Origin: an uncultured Oscillospiraceae bacterium
Lineage (GTDB): Bacteria; Bacillota; Clostridia; UBA1212; UBA1255
Reading direction: 5' to 3'
NCBI GenBank assembly: GCA_902462635.1
Contig: CABQCN010000001.1
Span: forward strand, 1-16,779
Length of the DNA: 16,779 nucleotides
A program made the position numbers and the translations under genes. The notes beneath the pieces are model-generated. The model saw nothing but the letters and a program-made list of their open reading frames with translations, was not told the DNA's origin and did no database searches. The number at the start of each line of letters is the position of its first letter. Position 1 is the first letter of the stretch. Shown here piece by piece: positions 6,604 through 14,112 of the stretch.

Positions 6604-7390
6604 TTTTGTTCACGTCCTTGAGTGTCTGTCCCAGAAATACGCTGCCGAGCGCGGCAAACTTTTCCGCGCTGTCGCTCGTGTAAAAGGATATTTTCCCCTG
6701 ATGTCCGCTGCGGAGCAGATTCAGGCTGCGCAGCCGCAGGGCGACTTCGTCCGCTACCGCGCGCGCGGAATTTACCAAATGGATGGAGTCTCCGAGCACG
6801 GAACGGATCGCCGGGATCAGCAGGGGATAATGCGTGCAGCCCAGAATCATTGTGTCCGCGCCGGATGCGGCGACCGGCCGCAGATATTCCGCCGCGACGG
6901 CCCGCGCGATTTCATTGTCCCACCAGCCTTCTTCCACCAACGGTACGAAAAGCGGACACGCTTTGCCGAAGTACCGGATTTCCGGAGAGATATTCGCAAG
7001 CGCGGTCCTGTAAACGCCGCTTTCAATCGTTGCCGGCGTGCCGATGACCGCCACTTTCCTGCCCGCGCTTGCGGCGCGGGACCCCGGACCCACGACTTCC
7101 ACCACCGGAATATCGCATTTTGCGATAACGTGGGGCAGGCTGCAGGAACTTGCGGTATTGCAGGCGATCACGATCATTTTCACATGGTGGGACAGCAGAA
7201 ACGCGACGTCCTGGAAGGTGTACCGGATGACGGTTTCCTTTGATTTCGTCCCGTACGGGGTACGGCCGTTGTCTCCGAAATAAATCAGGTCTTCGTCGGG
7301 GAGCAGTTTCTGTATTTCTTTGAGCACGGTAAGGCCGCCCAGCCCGGAATCGAAGATCCCGATGGGGCGGTCGTTTTCCCGTAAAATCAT
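6584..7390 (-). CDS. murI: Glutamate racemase
   Basis: Converts L-glutamate to D-glutamate for peptidoglycan. The 268-residue protein has the family motifs in order: GIFDSGLGGLTV at 11-22, YFGDNGRTPYG at 37-47, the first catalytic cysteine in ACNTAS (C77), and the second in GCTHYPLL (C185 with H187). I chose ATG at 7390: it overlaps the ddl stop by four bases (ATGA), and AGAGGTG lies six bases before it. A GTG three codons earlier is less likely. Coupling to ddl places D-Glu and D-Ala-D-Ala supply in one transcript for cell-wall precursor synthesis. The unrecognised 188-residue gene begins inside its last codons. Confidence 0.97.
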   Translation of the reverse strand: MILRENDRPIGIFDSGLGGLTVLKEIQKLLPDEDLIYFGDNGRTPYGTKSKETVIRYTFQDVAFLLSHHVKMIVIACNTASSCSLPHVIAKCDIPVVEVVGPGSRAASAGRKVAVIGTPATIESGVYRTALANISPEIRYFGKACPLFVPLVEEGWWDNEIARAVAAEYLRPVAASGADTMILGCTHYPLLIPAIRSVLGDSIHLVNSARAVADEVALRLRSLNLLRSGHQGKISFYTSDSAEKFAALGSVFLGQTLKDVNKIDIEAF

Positions 7391-8433
7391 TCGGTACACC
7401 TCTGGTTTTCAATTTTGCGTTCGAACGCCAGGTCGATGAGTTTTGTGAGCAATCCGGTGTACGTCATCCCTTCCGCGATCCAGAGCTTGCTGTACATGCT
7501 GATATCGGTAAATCCCGGCAAGGTGTTGAGTTCGTTGAGGATCACGGTCCCATCTTCTTTATAAAAGAAATCGACTCTTGCCAATCCGGAACCATCGATT
7601 GCCGCAAATGCTTTCAAGGCCAGTGCCTTGACGCGCTCGGACGCTTCCTCCGGAATCTCTGCCGGAATGCAGGTAACGCTGCATCCTTTGATGTATTTGT
7701 CTTCATAATCGTAAAATTCTTTCGATGGCTTGATCTCGCCGGGCATTGCGGCAGCGGCGCCGATATTGCCGAGCACGGAACATTCGATTTCGCGTCCGGC
7801 CACAAATTCTTCGATTACGATCTTGCGGTCGTATTTCTGCGCGTCCGCCAGGGCGTCCGCCAGAGCGTCCAGGGTTTTTACTTTATGTACGCCTACGGAA
7901 GATCCGCTGTTGGAAGGCTTGACGAAACAAGGAAATCCTAATTGCAGCGCGACCTGCGCATCATATGCGTGCGGATCCTGCGCCAAAATATGGCGGTGCG
8001 CCACGACATGCCGGCACTGCGGGATTCCCGCTTTTTCCAGGATAATTTTCGTATATACTTTATCCGCCGCAGATGCAAATACGCCGCAGCCGACATAGGG
8101 AAGATCCAGCAGCTCAAACAGTCCCTGTACCGTTCCGTCTTCTCCGTTTTGCCCGTGCAATACGGGTAGAATCACATCGCACGTTTCTATGGCCTCGATC
8201 CCTTTTGTAAGAGAGCAGCGCCCGGCGGCGCCGGCCGCCTGTTCCCAGGATCCATCGGGAAGCGCTTCTATATCTCCCTCGTACGGAAGCCATTCTCCCT
8301 GTTTTGTGACGCCGACCATTACGACGTCGAACAATTCTCGATCTATATTTTTGATAATGGAATATGCGGAAATTCTCGAAACCTCATGCTCTGTAGAGCG
8401 GCCGCCGAATAGGACGGCTACTTTTTTCTTCAT
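7387..8433 (-). CDS. ddl: D-alanine--D-alanine ligase
   Basis: ATP-grasp enzyme joining two D-alanines for peptidoglycan precursors. The 348-residue protein begins KKKVAVLFGGRSTEHEVS, the canonical Ddl N-terminus. It contains LHGQNGEDGTVQG, the ATP-binding KPSNSGSSVGV, EEFVAGREIE, and the C-terminal metal-binding NELNTLPGFTDISMYSKLW. The omega-loop segment EFYDYEDKY carries the tyrosine expected of D-Ala-D-Ala ligases, so I do not read it as a vancomycin-resistance D-Ala-D-Lac ligase. The start is ATG at 8433, with GGAGG seven bases before it; the frame is open 17 codons further upstream, but that part is not Ddl-like. It lies 43 bases after the gerM-like gene and overlaps murI by four bases. 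Confidence 0.97.
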   Translation of the reverse strand: MKKKVAVLFGGRSTEHEVSRISAYSIIKNIDRELFDVVMVGVTKQGEWLPYEGDIEALPDGSWEQAAGAAGRCSLTKGIEAIETCDVILPVLHGQNGEDGTVQGLFELLDLPYVGCGVFASAADKVYTKIILEKAGIPQCRHVVAHRHILAQDPHAYDAQVALQLGFPCFVKPSNSGSSVGVHKVKTLDALADALADAQKYDRKIVIEEFVAGREIECSVLGNIGAAAAMPGEIKPSKEFYDYEDKYIKGCSVTCIPAEIPEEASERVKALALKAFAAIDGSGLARVDFFYKEDGTVILNELNTLPGFTDISMYSKLWIAEGMTYTGLLTKLIDLAFERKIENQRCTE

Positions 8434-8476
8434 AGGAAAGCCTCCGTAGAATGATATTACTTGTTGAATTCTACCT

Positions 8477-9142
8477 CTATTCAAGTTCTATTTCAAGAAA
8501 AACATTTTCCGAGTAGTCCGTCTCCGGCATTGCGCTTTCGAGATCCGTAACGATTTCCATGTTTCTGTTGAGTTTCGAGAAATTGCATCCCGACTGCGTT
8601 TCGATTTTATTTCCGCCGGACGTAATCGCGACTTCGTTGATATTTTTAAATTCCGTCATCGTATTCGCAATGGAGTAGGCGATGAAGTTTACGTCTTCGC
8701 CGTTTGCAAGCGCGCTTGCAAACGCTTCGTTGAAATCGATATAGACGACGTTGCCTTTGATTTTTACGCTATTCAATGTGATGCCGTCCGGTATCGTTTT
8801 TACTAAACTCGAATTTGATGGACCTGCGATCAGCATTTCGATGATTTTACCGGCAAGCACATCCGCCTTCCGGTCTTTATCCGTAAATTGCAATAATTTC
8901 GTTTCGCACGAAATTTTATCGCCCTTTGCCGTCTTATAATAAACCTTGACCTTCACGCTGCTGTTCAGCGCGGCCGCTTCCGTATCCGATAGTGTCATGC
9001 TGCTTACCGGATTATATTCGTCATTTCCCAGCTCGCCGACATTCGTATCGTTCTCTTTTTTTCTTGTGCAACCAACGGTTGCATACATTGCCAGTATCAG
9101 TAAAATGCAAATCACAGCCACCTTTTTGATTCTTTTTTTCAT
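8477..9142 (-). CDS. GerMN-domain lipoprotein (GerM-like)
   Basis: A 221-residue exported protein with a basic N-terminus, a hydrophobic stretch (residues 8-20) and a probable lipobox ending in cysteine 25 (ATVGC; threonine at -3 is not ideal), so it is likely anchored outside the membrane. The GerMN domain covers about residues 60-195, with the diagnostic AGPSNSSLVKTIPDGITLNS and NVVYIDFNEAF segments. GerM of Bacillus subtilis acts in spore cortex synthesis and germination. There gerM lies beside the glutamate racemase gene racE, and here it leads an operon with ddl and murI, which supports a cell-wall or cortex role. It has GAGGTG eight bases before the ATG. Confidence 0.85.
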   Translation of the reverse strand: MKKRIKKVAVICILLILAMYATVGCTRKKENDTNVGELGNDEYNPVSSMTLSDTEAAALNSSVKVKVYYKTAKGDKISCETKLLQFTDKDRKADVLAGKIIEMLIAGPSNSSLVKTIPDGITLNSVKIKGNVVYIDFNEAFASALANGEDVNFIAYSIANTMTEFKNINEVAITSGGNKIETQSGCNFSKLNRNMEIVTDLESAMPETDYSENVFLEIELE

Positions 9143-9159
9143 TATTTTACACCTCGTCA

Positions 9160-9206
9160 GAATATTCGTGTGATATATAAATATTATATCTCCCGCGCGA
9201 ATATTC
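9160..9206 (-). promoter_or_regulatory. Candidate gerM-ddl-murI promoter flanked by twin GAATATTC palindromes
   Basis: A TATAAT -10 lies on the minus strand at 9183-9188, about 40 bases before the gerM-like ATG, but I see no good -35. It is flanked by two copies of the palindrome GAATATTC (9160-9167 and 9199-9206), 39 bases apart. Together they form inverted arms GAATATTCGTG and CGCGAATATTC (10 of 11 pair). They could be paired operator sites. Confidence 0.4.
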
Positions 9207-9210
9207 CATG

Positions 9211-9242
9211 TTTTTACTAGAACGCCCTTCCGGGAGTAAAAA
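9211..9242. repeat. Inverted repeat in the divergent intergenic region
   Basis: TTTTTACT (9211-9218) and AGTAAAAA (9235-9242) are perfect 8-bp arms around a GC-rich 16-base centre containing CCC and GGG. It lies between the two divergent promoters. No T run outside the stem supports a terminator. Confidence 0.45.
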
Positions 9243-9276
9243 CGACGGAGGTCCGGAACTTCAGTCGGATGGGTGC

Positions 9277-9305
9277 TTGACTTGGCGCATACGAATGTTT
9301 ATACT
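9277..9305 (+). promoter_or_regulatory. Promoter of the SGNH hydrolase gene
   Basis: TTGACT (9277-9282) and TATACT (9300-9305) are separated by exactly 17 bases. The start codon is at 9361 with AAGGAGAT before it, leaving a ~50-base leader. Confidence 0.75.
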
Positions 9306-9360
9306 TTCCTAAAAACAATATTGGAACACCATTTAGATCAAATAAAAAAGGAGATATGGC

Positions 9361-9993
9361 ATGGAACTGTACAGTAAAATCATAAATTTCCTGGGGGACA
9401 GTATTACGGAAGGATGCGGAACCAGCGGCGAAGACAAGCGTTTTACGAATATCATCGAAGCGGAATATGGACTGCGCAAGGCAAACAATTACGGAATCGG
9501 CGGGACCCGGTTCGCAAAGCAAAACGCGCCGTCCGAAGATCCCCGCTGGGACGAGGACTTTTGCGGCAGAGTGGAATCAATGGCGGAAAATGCCGACATC
9601 GTCGTCGTGTTCGGCGGCACGAATGACTACGGGCACGGCGACGCGCCGATCGGAACATATGAAGACAAAACAAACGATACCTTTTGCGGGGCGTGCCGCG
9701 TCCTCATGGAAAAATTAATCAACAAATATCCCGGAAAGCCAATCGTATTCCTGACGCCGCTTCATAGGGAGGACGAAGAAAGGCCGGACGAATGCCTTTC
9801 TCAATACGTAGAAATCATTAAAGACCTGGCAGCGTATTACGCGATTCCGGTCTGCGACCTCTACGCTGAAAGCGGAATCCAGCCGCGCCTGCCTGTGATC
9901 AAAGAAAAATTCTGTCCCGACGGGCTTCATCCGAATGACGAGGGACACCGCATTCTAGCTCGCAAAATAGCAAAATATTTAATAAATATGTAA
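9361..9993 (+). CDS. SGNH/GDSL-family hydrolase
   Basis: A 210-residue cytoplasmic esterase/lipase-like enzyme. All four SGNH blocks are visible: GDSIT with nucleophile S14, the glycine in YGIGGTR (about residue 48), asparagine N88 in GGTND, and D187/H190 in PDGLHPND. There is no signal peptide, so the substrate is probably intracellular or taken up; the family acts on acyl and acetyl esters of lipids, sugars and other small molecules, and I cannot narrow it. The ribosome binding site AAGGAGAT precedes the ATG. It is a single-gene unit with its own promoter (9277) and terminator (9999). Confidence 0.92.
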   Translation: MELYSKIINFLGDSITEGCGTSGEDKRFTNIIEAEYGLRKANNYGIGGTRFAKQNAPSEDPRWDEDFCGRVESMAENADIVVVFGGTNDYGHGDAPIGTYEDKTNDTFCGACRVLMEKLINKYPGKPIVFLTPLHREDEERPDECLSQYVEIIKDLAAYYAIPVCDLYAESGIQPRLPVIKEKFCPDGLHPNDEGHRILARKIAKYLINM

Positions 9994-9998
9994 TAATA

Positions 9999-10030
9999 TC
10001 CGGGAAATATTTCCCGGAATTTTACTTTTT
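9999..10030 (+). terminator. Terminator of the SGNH hydrolase gene
   Basis: TCCGGGAA (9999-10006) pairs with TTCCCGGA (10011-10018), followed by ATTTTACTTTTT. It lies six bases after the stop codon. The T-rich tail overlaps the -35 of the next promoter. Confidence 0.8.
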
Positions 10031-10049
10031 GGACAAAAAGTACTATTAT
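10021..10049 (+). promoter_or_regulatory. Promoter with embedded dyad operator, upstream of the RAYT-like gene
   Basis: TTTACT (10021-10026) and TATTAT (10044-10049) are 17 bases apart. A perfect 8-bp inverted repeat, TACTTTTT-GGAC-AAAAAGTA (10023-10042), fills the space between them. A protein bound there would block polymerase. The next gene encodes a helix-turn-helix protein, so autoregulation is possible. Confidence 0.5.
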
Positions 10050-10089
10050 GGTTCCCCCTGAGAAAACTATTTTGCCTGAGGAGGAAGCC

Positions 10090-10746
10090 ATGGACAACGA
10101 GATTGCCGAATACGGCATATATATCACCGTCAGATCCGCAAAAGATACGTACCTGTTCCTGGACAATGTCGACAGAGACCGGTATATGGCAATCCTGATA
10201 AAAATGCTGAAACGCAGCCGGCCCGGCGAAGCCTATCCCCTGATCGCGGGTTTAAACAACGACACCGCGCGGATTTTATTCCGGAACGGATTCGAAGAAC
10301 CGCTCCGCTGCCTGATCAGAACGGTACACGCAGCGTATGCCGCTTACCGGAAAACAAAAAATTGCCCGGTACAATTCGGGCGTTCCTCCTTTGAACTGCT
10401 GGATGGGACGGCTGACGTCGTCGTCGCCATGAAAGCCATCCGCGATCGGTCGGATTATATCTGTACGGTATTTGAGGACGAGGAAGGCAATTGTCCGCCC
10501 GGCACGCTCGCCGAACGCGTCAAAATCATTCCGGGTAAAATATCGGATATCGCGCTGCTGCAAATGGCTTGCGCATATAAGCGCGTCTCGACGCTCGAAG
10601 AATTTCTGCAAAGCGCCACGCTCCGGCAAAAACGGGAATTTATGCAAGAACTCAGGGGAAAATACGAATTGTCCTACCGGGAAATCGGAAAAATATTAAA
10701 TTGCAGCGGCACAACGGTACACCGGATTGTGAATAAGCCTTTATAA
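10090..10746 (+). CDS. RAYT-like transposase-derived protein with C-terminal helix-turn-helix, HUH residues lost
   Basis: A 218-residue protein whose layout follows REP-associated tyrosine transposases (IS200/IS605-related). YGIYITVRSAKDTYLFLDNV then DRDRYMAILIKML matches the opening YHVxxRxxxxxxIFxDxxDRxxFL pattern. Residues 55-64 (LNNDTARILF) sit where the HUH motif MPNHVHLLI belongs, but both histidines are replaced (D58, A60), so it should not cut DNA. The C-terminus (about 187-217, LSYREIGKILNCSGTTVHRI) is a good helix-turn-helix. I infer a domesticated DNA-binding protein. The ATG at 10090 has GAGGAGG five bases before it; the ATG at 10048 lies inside the predicted promoter. It sits upstream of spoIIR in the same direction. 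The transposase relationship rests on pattern similarity and needs a profile search. Confidence 0.6.
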   Translation: MDNEIAEYGIYITVRSAKDTYLFLDNVDRDRYMAILIKMLKRSRPGEAYPLIAGLNNDTARILFRNGFEEPLRCLIRTVHAAYAAYRKTKNCPVQFGRSSFELLDGTADVVVAMKAIRDRSDYICTVFEDEEGNCPPGTLAERVKIIPGKISDIALLQMACAYKRVSTLEEFLQSATLRQKREFMQELRGKYELSYREIGKILNCSGTTVHRIVNKPL

Positions 10747-10803
10747 ACCTGTCCATACTAACCTTTGTCAATGGATCGAAATTACAGTTGCGGAGGTTAT
10801 GTT

Positions 10804-11436
10804 ATGTTCGGACGGAAACAAAAAGAAAAAAATAAAAGCGGAAGAACGGCCCTGTTGATCGTCGCCGCCCTATTGATGAGCGCCGTTATCAGCGTGTGTG
10901 TCATCGCACAATACGATTCCGAACAATACGCGGACAACGTATTAAGGCTGCACGTCATCGCAAACAGCAATACAAGTGAAGACCAGGCGCTGAAATTAAA
11001 AGTCAGGGACACCGTGGGAAGCGTGGTCAGCACCTTAACGGAAAACGCAGAGAACGCTGCGGAAACAGAAAAAATCGTTCAGGAGAATCTCGAAACGATC
11101 AAAACGGCAGCGGAGGAAAAAATCCGCGAAGAGGGATATGCTTACCCAGTCGAAATCGTAACGGGAACCTTTTATTTCCCGACAAAATATTATACGCAGG
11201 GCGCCCTCCCTGCAGGAGACTATGAAGCCGTCCGCGTCATTATCGGAGAAGGCACGGGCGAAAACTGGTGGTGCGTATTATTTCCGCCGCTTTGTTTTTC
11301 CGGCGGAAACGCGGATCCGGAAATCGATGCGGAACAAAAAGCAAACGACAGCGTAACATTGCGTTTTAAAATCGTAGAAGTTTTTCAGGAAGCAAAACAC
11401 AGTTTCAGCAGAGCTTTCCAAAAAATTTTTAAATAA
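10804..11436 (+). CDS. spoIIR: Stage II sporulation protein R
   Basis: A 210-residue exported signalling protein made in the forespore. In Bacillus it triggers the membrane protease SpoIIGA to process pro-sigma-E in the mother cell. Landmarks are a basic N-terminus, a membrane/signal segment (about residues 14-36), VLRLHVIANSNTSEDQALKLKVRD and the signature ENWWCVLFPPLCF. The C-terminal ~35 residues are poorly conserved, as is usual. The ATG at 10804 has GGAGG seven bases upstream; a frame-compatible ATG at 10765 lacks a site. It lies 57 bases after the RAYT-like gene. Sigma-F control is expected from the family, but I could not find a convincing sigma-F promoter. Its presence is the best evidence that the organism forms spores. 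Confidence 0.93.
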   Translation: MFGRKQKEKNKSGRTALLIVAALLMSAVISVCVIAQYDSEQYADNVLRLHVIANSNTSEDQALKLKVRDTVGSVVSTLTENAENAAETEKIVQENLETIKTAAEEKIREEGYAYPVEIVTGTFYFPTKYYTQGALPAGDYEAVRVIIGEGTGENWWCVLFPPLCFSGGNADPEIDAEQKANDSVTLRFKIVEVFQEAKHSFSRAFQKIFK

Positions 11437-11437
11437 G

Positions 11438-11467
11438 CTGGCATTCATAAATATTATATGGTAAAAT
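11438..11467 (+). promoter_or_regulatory. Weak candidate promoter for the exopolysaccharide locus
   Basis: CTGGCA (11438-11443) and TAAAAT (11462-11467) are 18 bases apart, with TGG before the -10 (extended -10). It lies between spoIIR and the oxidoreductase gene, where a promoter is expected, but the -35 is poor. Confidence 0.3.
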
Positions 11468-11510
11468 ACCGGTTGTCTCAAATCTAAGATAGTAATGGAG
11501 GACAAACCAT

Positions 11511-12596
11511 ATGCCAGATAAAATAAAAGTCGGTGTCATCGGCTGCGGCGGAATCGCAAACGGAAAGCATTTGCCTGCGCTGAAGCAGCTCGATAACGTG
11601 GAACTTACGGCATTCTGCGATATCATTGAAGAAAAAGCGCAGCAGGCTGCAAAGGCATTCGGAACCCCGGACGCGAAAGTTTATACAGATTATAAAGAAC
11701 TATTAAAAGATACCTCTATTGTTTCCGTGCATGTCTGCACGCCCAACAAATCACATTCTTTTATAACGATTGACGCTCTTGACGCAGGGAAACATGTACT
11801 TTGCGAGAAGCCCATGGCCAAAACCGCCGCGGAAGCAGAGCAAATGCTCGAAGCCGCCAGAAGAAACCGAAAGCTGCTTACGATCGGATATCAGGGAAGA
11901 TTTCATCCGGATGTCCAGTATATGAAAAAGATCGCCGAAGCAGGCGAGCTTGGCGACATGTATCTCGCAAAACCGCATGCAGTCCGCAGGCGCGCCGTAC
12001 CGACCTGGGGCGTATTCCTCAATGAAGACGAGCAGGGCGGCGGGCCGCTGATCGATATCGGGACGCACGCGCTCGACTTGACGCTGTGGATCATGGATAA
12101 TTACAAGCCAAAGTATGCAGTGGGAACTACATACAAAAAGCTCAACAATCAGACGGATACCGCAAATGCGTTCGGCCCTTGGAATCCGGAAGAATTCACA
12201 GTAGAGGATGCGGCGTTCGGATTTATCGTGATGGAAAACGGAGCGACCATTATACTCGAAACGAGCTGGGCGCTGAATACGCTCGACGTCGGGGAGGTCA
12301 GAACCACGATTTGCGGAACCGCCGCAGGAATCGACAATTTGGATGGCGTTAGGATCAACAAAGTTCATGCCGGTAAAATGACGGTCGAAAAGCCGGAACT
12401 CGGCGCAGGCGGCGTCGCATTCTATGACGGAAGCTCCTGCAGCCCCGAAGTGATGGAGCAGAAAGTATTTTACAGCGCCATCCAGAACGGAACGCCGCTT
12501 GTTACGCTCCCCGAACAGGCGCTCGTGGTATCCCAGATCCTGGAAGCGATCTACAGTTCGGCAAAAACCGGTAAACCCTATTATTTTCATGCATAA
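11511..12596 (+). CDS. Gfo/Idh/MocA-family NAD(P)-dependent oxidoreductase
   Basis: A 361-residue enzyme. The Rossmann NAD(P)-binding motif is at residues 8-14 (GVIGCGG), the conserved EKPMA at 99-103, and the catalytic D182/H186 pair in GGGPLIDIGTHALDL. Members oxidise or reduce sugars, cyclitols and nucleotide sugars; the substrate here cannot be read. GGAGG lies nine bases before the ATG. It is 30 bases upstream of the Wzz-type gene in the same direction, so it may supply a modified sugar for the polysaccharide (inference), although catabolic roles are also common in this family. It could equally be an independent gene, as no strong promoter marks the operon start. Confidence 0.93.
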   Translation: MPDKIKVGVIGCGGIANGKHLPALKQLDNVELTAFCDIIEEKAQQAAKAFGTPDAKVYTDYKELLKDTSIVSVHVCTPNKSHSFITIDALDAGKHVLCEKPMAKTAAEAEQMLEAARRNRKLLTIGYQGRFHPDVQYMKKIAEAGELGDMYLAKPHAVRRRAVPTWGVFLNEDEQGGGPLIDIGTHALDLTLWIMDNYKPKYAVGTTYKKLNNQTDTANAFGPWNPEEFTVEDAAFGFIVMENGATIILETSWALNTLDVGEVRTTICGTAAGIDNLDGVRINKVHAGKMTVEKPELGAGGVAFYDGSSCSPEVMEQKVFYSAIQNGTPLVTLPEQALVVSQILEAIYSSAKTGKPYYFHA

Positions 12597-12626
12597 CCGT
12601 TATTCGGCAGGGGAGGACATCGATAC

Positions 12627-13391
12627 GTGAAAGAAGAAATCACTTTAAAAAGCATTTTTGAAATTATCAAAAGCAGAATCATCATCATTCTGTCCGCCAC
12701 GATTCTCGTTGCGATTGCCGCGGCGGCCGTTACAAAGTTTTATATAAAACCCAAATATACGTCGGTCATCAAGCTCTGCGTGGTAAGCGACTTCAGCGAA
12801 AGCGGCGGTTCTTCGGCAGCGAATGAACGCAATACGATTCTGTATGTGAAAGATCTGCTTGAAACGTGCATTGAAGCGCTTAACGCGGGGGACGCATACA
12901 ACGAGGTGAACGGCAATCTGGCGGAAATGGACGCCGCCTACGAAACCGTAAAGGTCGGTTCCTCCAATATCGAAATTTCCCAGGTCGGAAACAGCAACGT
13001 ACTGCGGATCACGGCGATAACCTCGAAAGCCCAGCTTTCCTACGACGTATGCCGGGCGTTTGAAACAATGGCAAAGAACCGCGTTCCCACCATCGGAGAG
13101 GTGAAAATCGAAACGCTTGATTCTCCCGTCGTAGCGCAGGAGCCATCGTCGCCGAGCATGCCCAAAAACTGTATCTTCGGCGCTTTGATCGGATTATTGT
13201 TATCCTCTATTATCGTCATCGTGCTCGCAATGCTCGACAATACGGTCAAAGACGGCGCCGAAACCGCCCGGCAGCTGAATCTTCTCCTGCTGTGTGAAAT
13301 ACCGGACATCAACTCGGCGAAAGAAAACGAAAAATATTATGAATACAAATTATACCGAACGGAGACGGGAGGAAAGAACCGTGGCAGATAA
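12627..13391 (+). CDS. Wzz-type polysaccharide chain-length protein / BY-kinase activator
   Basis: A 254-residue membrane protein with two transmembrane segments (about residues 16-36 and 182-202) enclosing an extracellular loop, the layout of Wzz/CapA/YwqC proteins. The proline-rich EPSSPSMPKN just before the second segment is typical. The short cytoplasmic C-terminus contacts and activates the separate BY-kinase in Firmicutes. The GTG start has GGGAGG ten bases upstream. Its last 11 bases overlap the kinase gene, whose ribosome binding site lies inside it, indicating coupled translation. With the next two genes it forms the standard tyrosine-phosphorylation control module of capsule or exopolysaccharide assembly. 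Confidence 0.92.
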   Translation: MKEEITLKSIFEIIKSRIIIILSATILVAIAAAAVTKFYIKPKYTSVIKLCVVSDFSESGGSSAANERNTILYVKDLLETCIEALNAGDAYNEVNGNLAEMDAAYETVKVGSSNIEISQVGNSNVLRITAITSKAQLSYDVCRAFETMAKNRVPTIGEVKIETLDSPVVAQEPSSPSMPKNCIFGALIGLLLSSIIVIVLAMLDNTVKDGAETARQLNLLLLCEIPDINSAKENEKYYEYKLYRTETGGKNRGR

Positions 13392-14103
13392 AACCCAAAG
13401 GGATAGAGAACCTTTAATTACAGATACAAAATTTCCTTTTTCCGTACGCGAAGCGTATAATACGCTCAGGACGAATATTCTTTACGCGCTTTCACCGATC
13501 AATGGGAAAATTATTGCGGTCACTTCTCCGAATGCGGGGGAAGGAAAATCCACGGTATCCATCAATCTGGCGATCACGCTGGCGCAGACTTCGGCTAAGG
13601 TATTGCTGATCGACGCCGACCTGCGCAAACCGACGATCCATAAGAAGCTGAATTTAAACAATTCCTCCGGATTGTCAAAATTCATCGTAGGCTTTGAAAC
13701 CATGGCCGAGGCGCTCCAGCGGGGCGTTCAGCCGAACCTGGACGTCATGACCTCCGGCCCGATCCCGCCGAATCCATCGGAATTGCTGGGAAGCGCGAAT
13801 ATGCAGACGTTTATCAATAAAGTAAGCGATTATTACGATTATATTATTCTCGACACGCCGCCGGTCAATATCGTAACGGATATGGCGGTCATGGCAAACT
13901 TTATTTCGGGCGTATTATTGGTATCGTATTATGCCTCTACGATGGTCGACGATGTCCGGAAAGCGCAGGACGCTTTGAATATCGTAAACGCAAAGATCCT
14001 GGGTCTGGTCGTCACAGGCGTGATCCGCAAAAAAACGCGTGGGGGGGGGGGTATTATAGAAGAGTTGGTAATAAATAATTATATGTCTAAACATCGTAAT
14101 TAA
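13381..14103 (+). CDS. BY-kinase (CpsD/CapB/YwqD-type tyrosine kinase)
   Basis: A 240-residue cytoplasmic autokinase regulating polysaccharide length and export. Walker A is TSPNAGEGKST (48-58, K56), Walker A' is LLIDADLRKPT (75-85, D78/D80) and Walker B is YIILDTPPV (154-162, D158). The SGPIPPNPSELLG segment is typical. The GTG at 13381 follows GGGAGGA (13367-13373). The frame is open to 13294 but lacks a site there. The family normally ends in a tyrosine cluster; here the tail after residue 224 is IIEELVINNY plus MSKHRN, with a single tyrosine. The tail is preceded by four glycines encoded by an 11-G run (14041-14051). One more G would give YYRRVGNK instead. See the separate finding. Confidence 0.93.
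   Translation: MADKTQRDREPLITDTKFPFSVREAYNTLRTNILYALSPINGKIIAVTSPNAGEGKSTVSINLAITLAQTSAKVLLIDADLRKPTIHKKLNLNNSSGLSKFIVGFETMAEALQRGVQPNLDVMTSGPIPPNPSELLGSANMQTFINKVSDYYDYIILDTPPVNIVTDMAVMANFISGVLLVSYYASTMVDDVRKAQDALNIVNAKILGLVVTGVIRKKTRGGGGIIEELVINNYMSKHRN
14041..14051 (+). repeat. 11-G homopolymer in the kinase C-terminal region
   Basis: An uninterrupted run of 11 G encodes Gly221-Gly224. With 11 G the frame ends at 14101-14103. With 12 G it gives two tyrosines and stops after eight residues. With 10 G it gives VL and a stop. Such runs are prone to slippage in replication and to sequencing error. Confidence 0.9.
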
Positions 14104-14112
14104 AGGGGATTT

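Noticed and set aside
6551..7243. 230-codon plus-strand frame opposite murI
   Set aside because: Antisense to murI with both catalytic cysteine motifs intact; no recognisable protein pattern.
7387..8433. Possible vancomycin-resistance (D-Ala-D-Lac) ligase
   Set aside because: The omega-loop EFYDYEDKY with tyrosine and the murI/gerM operon context point to the housekeeping D-Ala-D-Ala ligase; no vanH/vanX neighbours.
10749..10780. Possible sigma-F promoter before spoIIR (CCATA then GGATCGAAAT 15 bases later)
   Set aside because: Spacing is suitable, but both boxes miss key positions of the sigma-F consensus, so I do not list it as a feature.
11751..12590. 279-codon minus-strand frame opposite the oxidoreductase
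   Set aside because: Shadow of a clearly coding plus-strand Gfo/Idh/MocA gene; no motifs or ribosome binding site.
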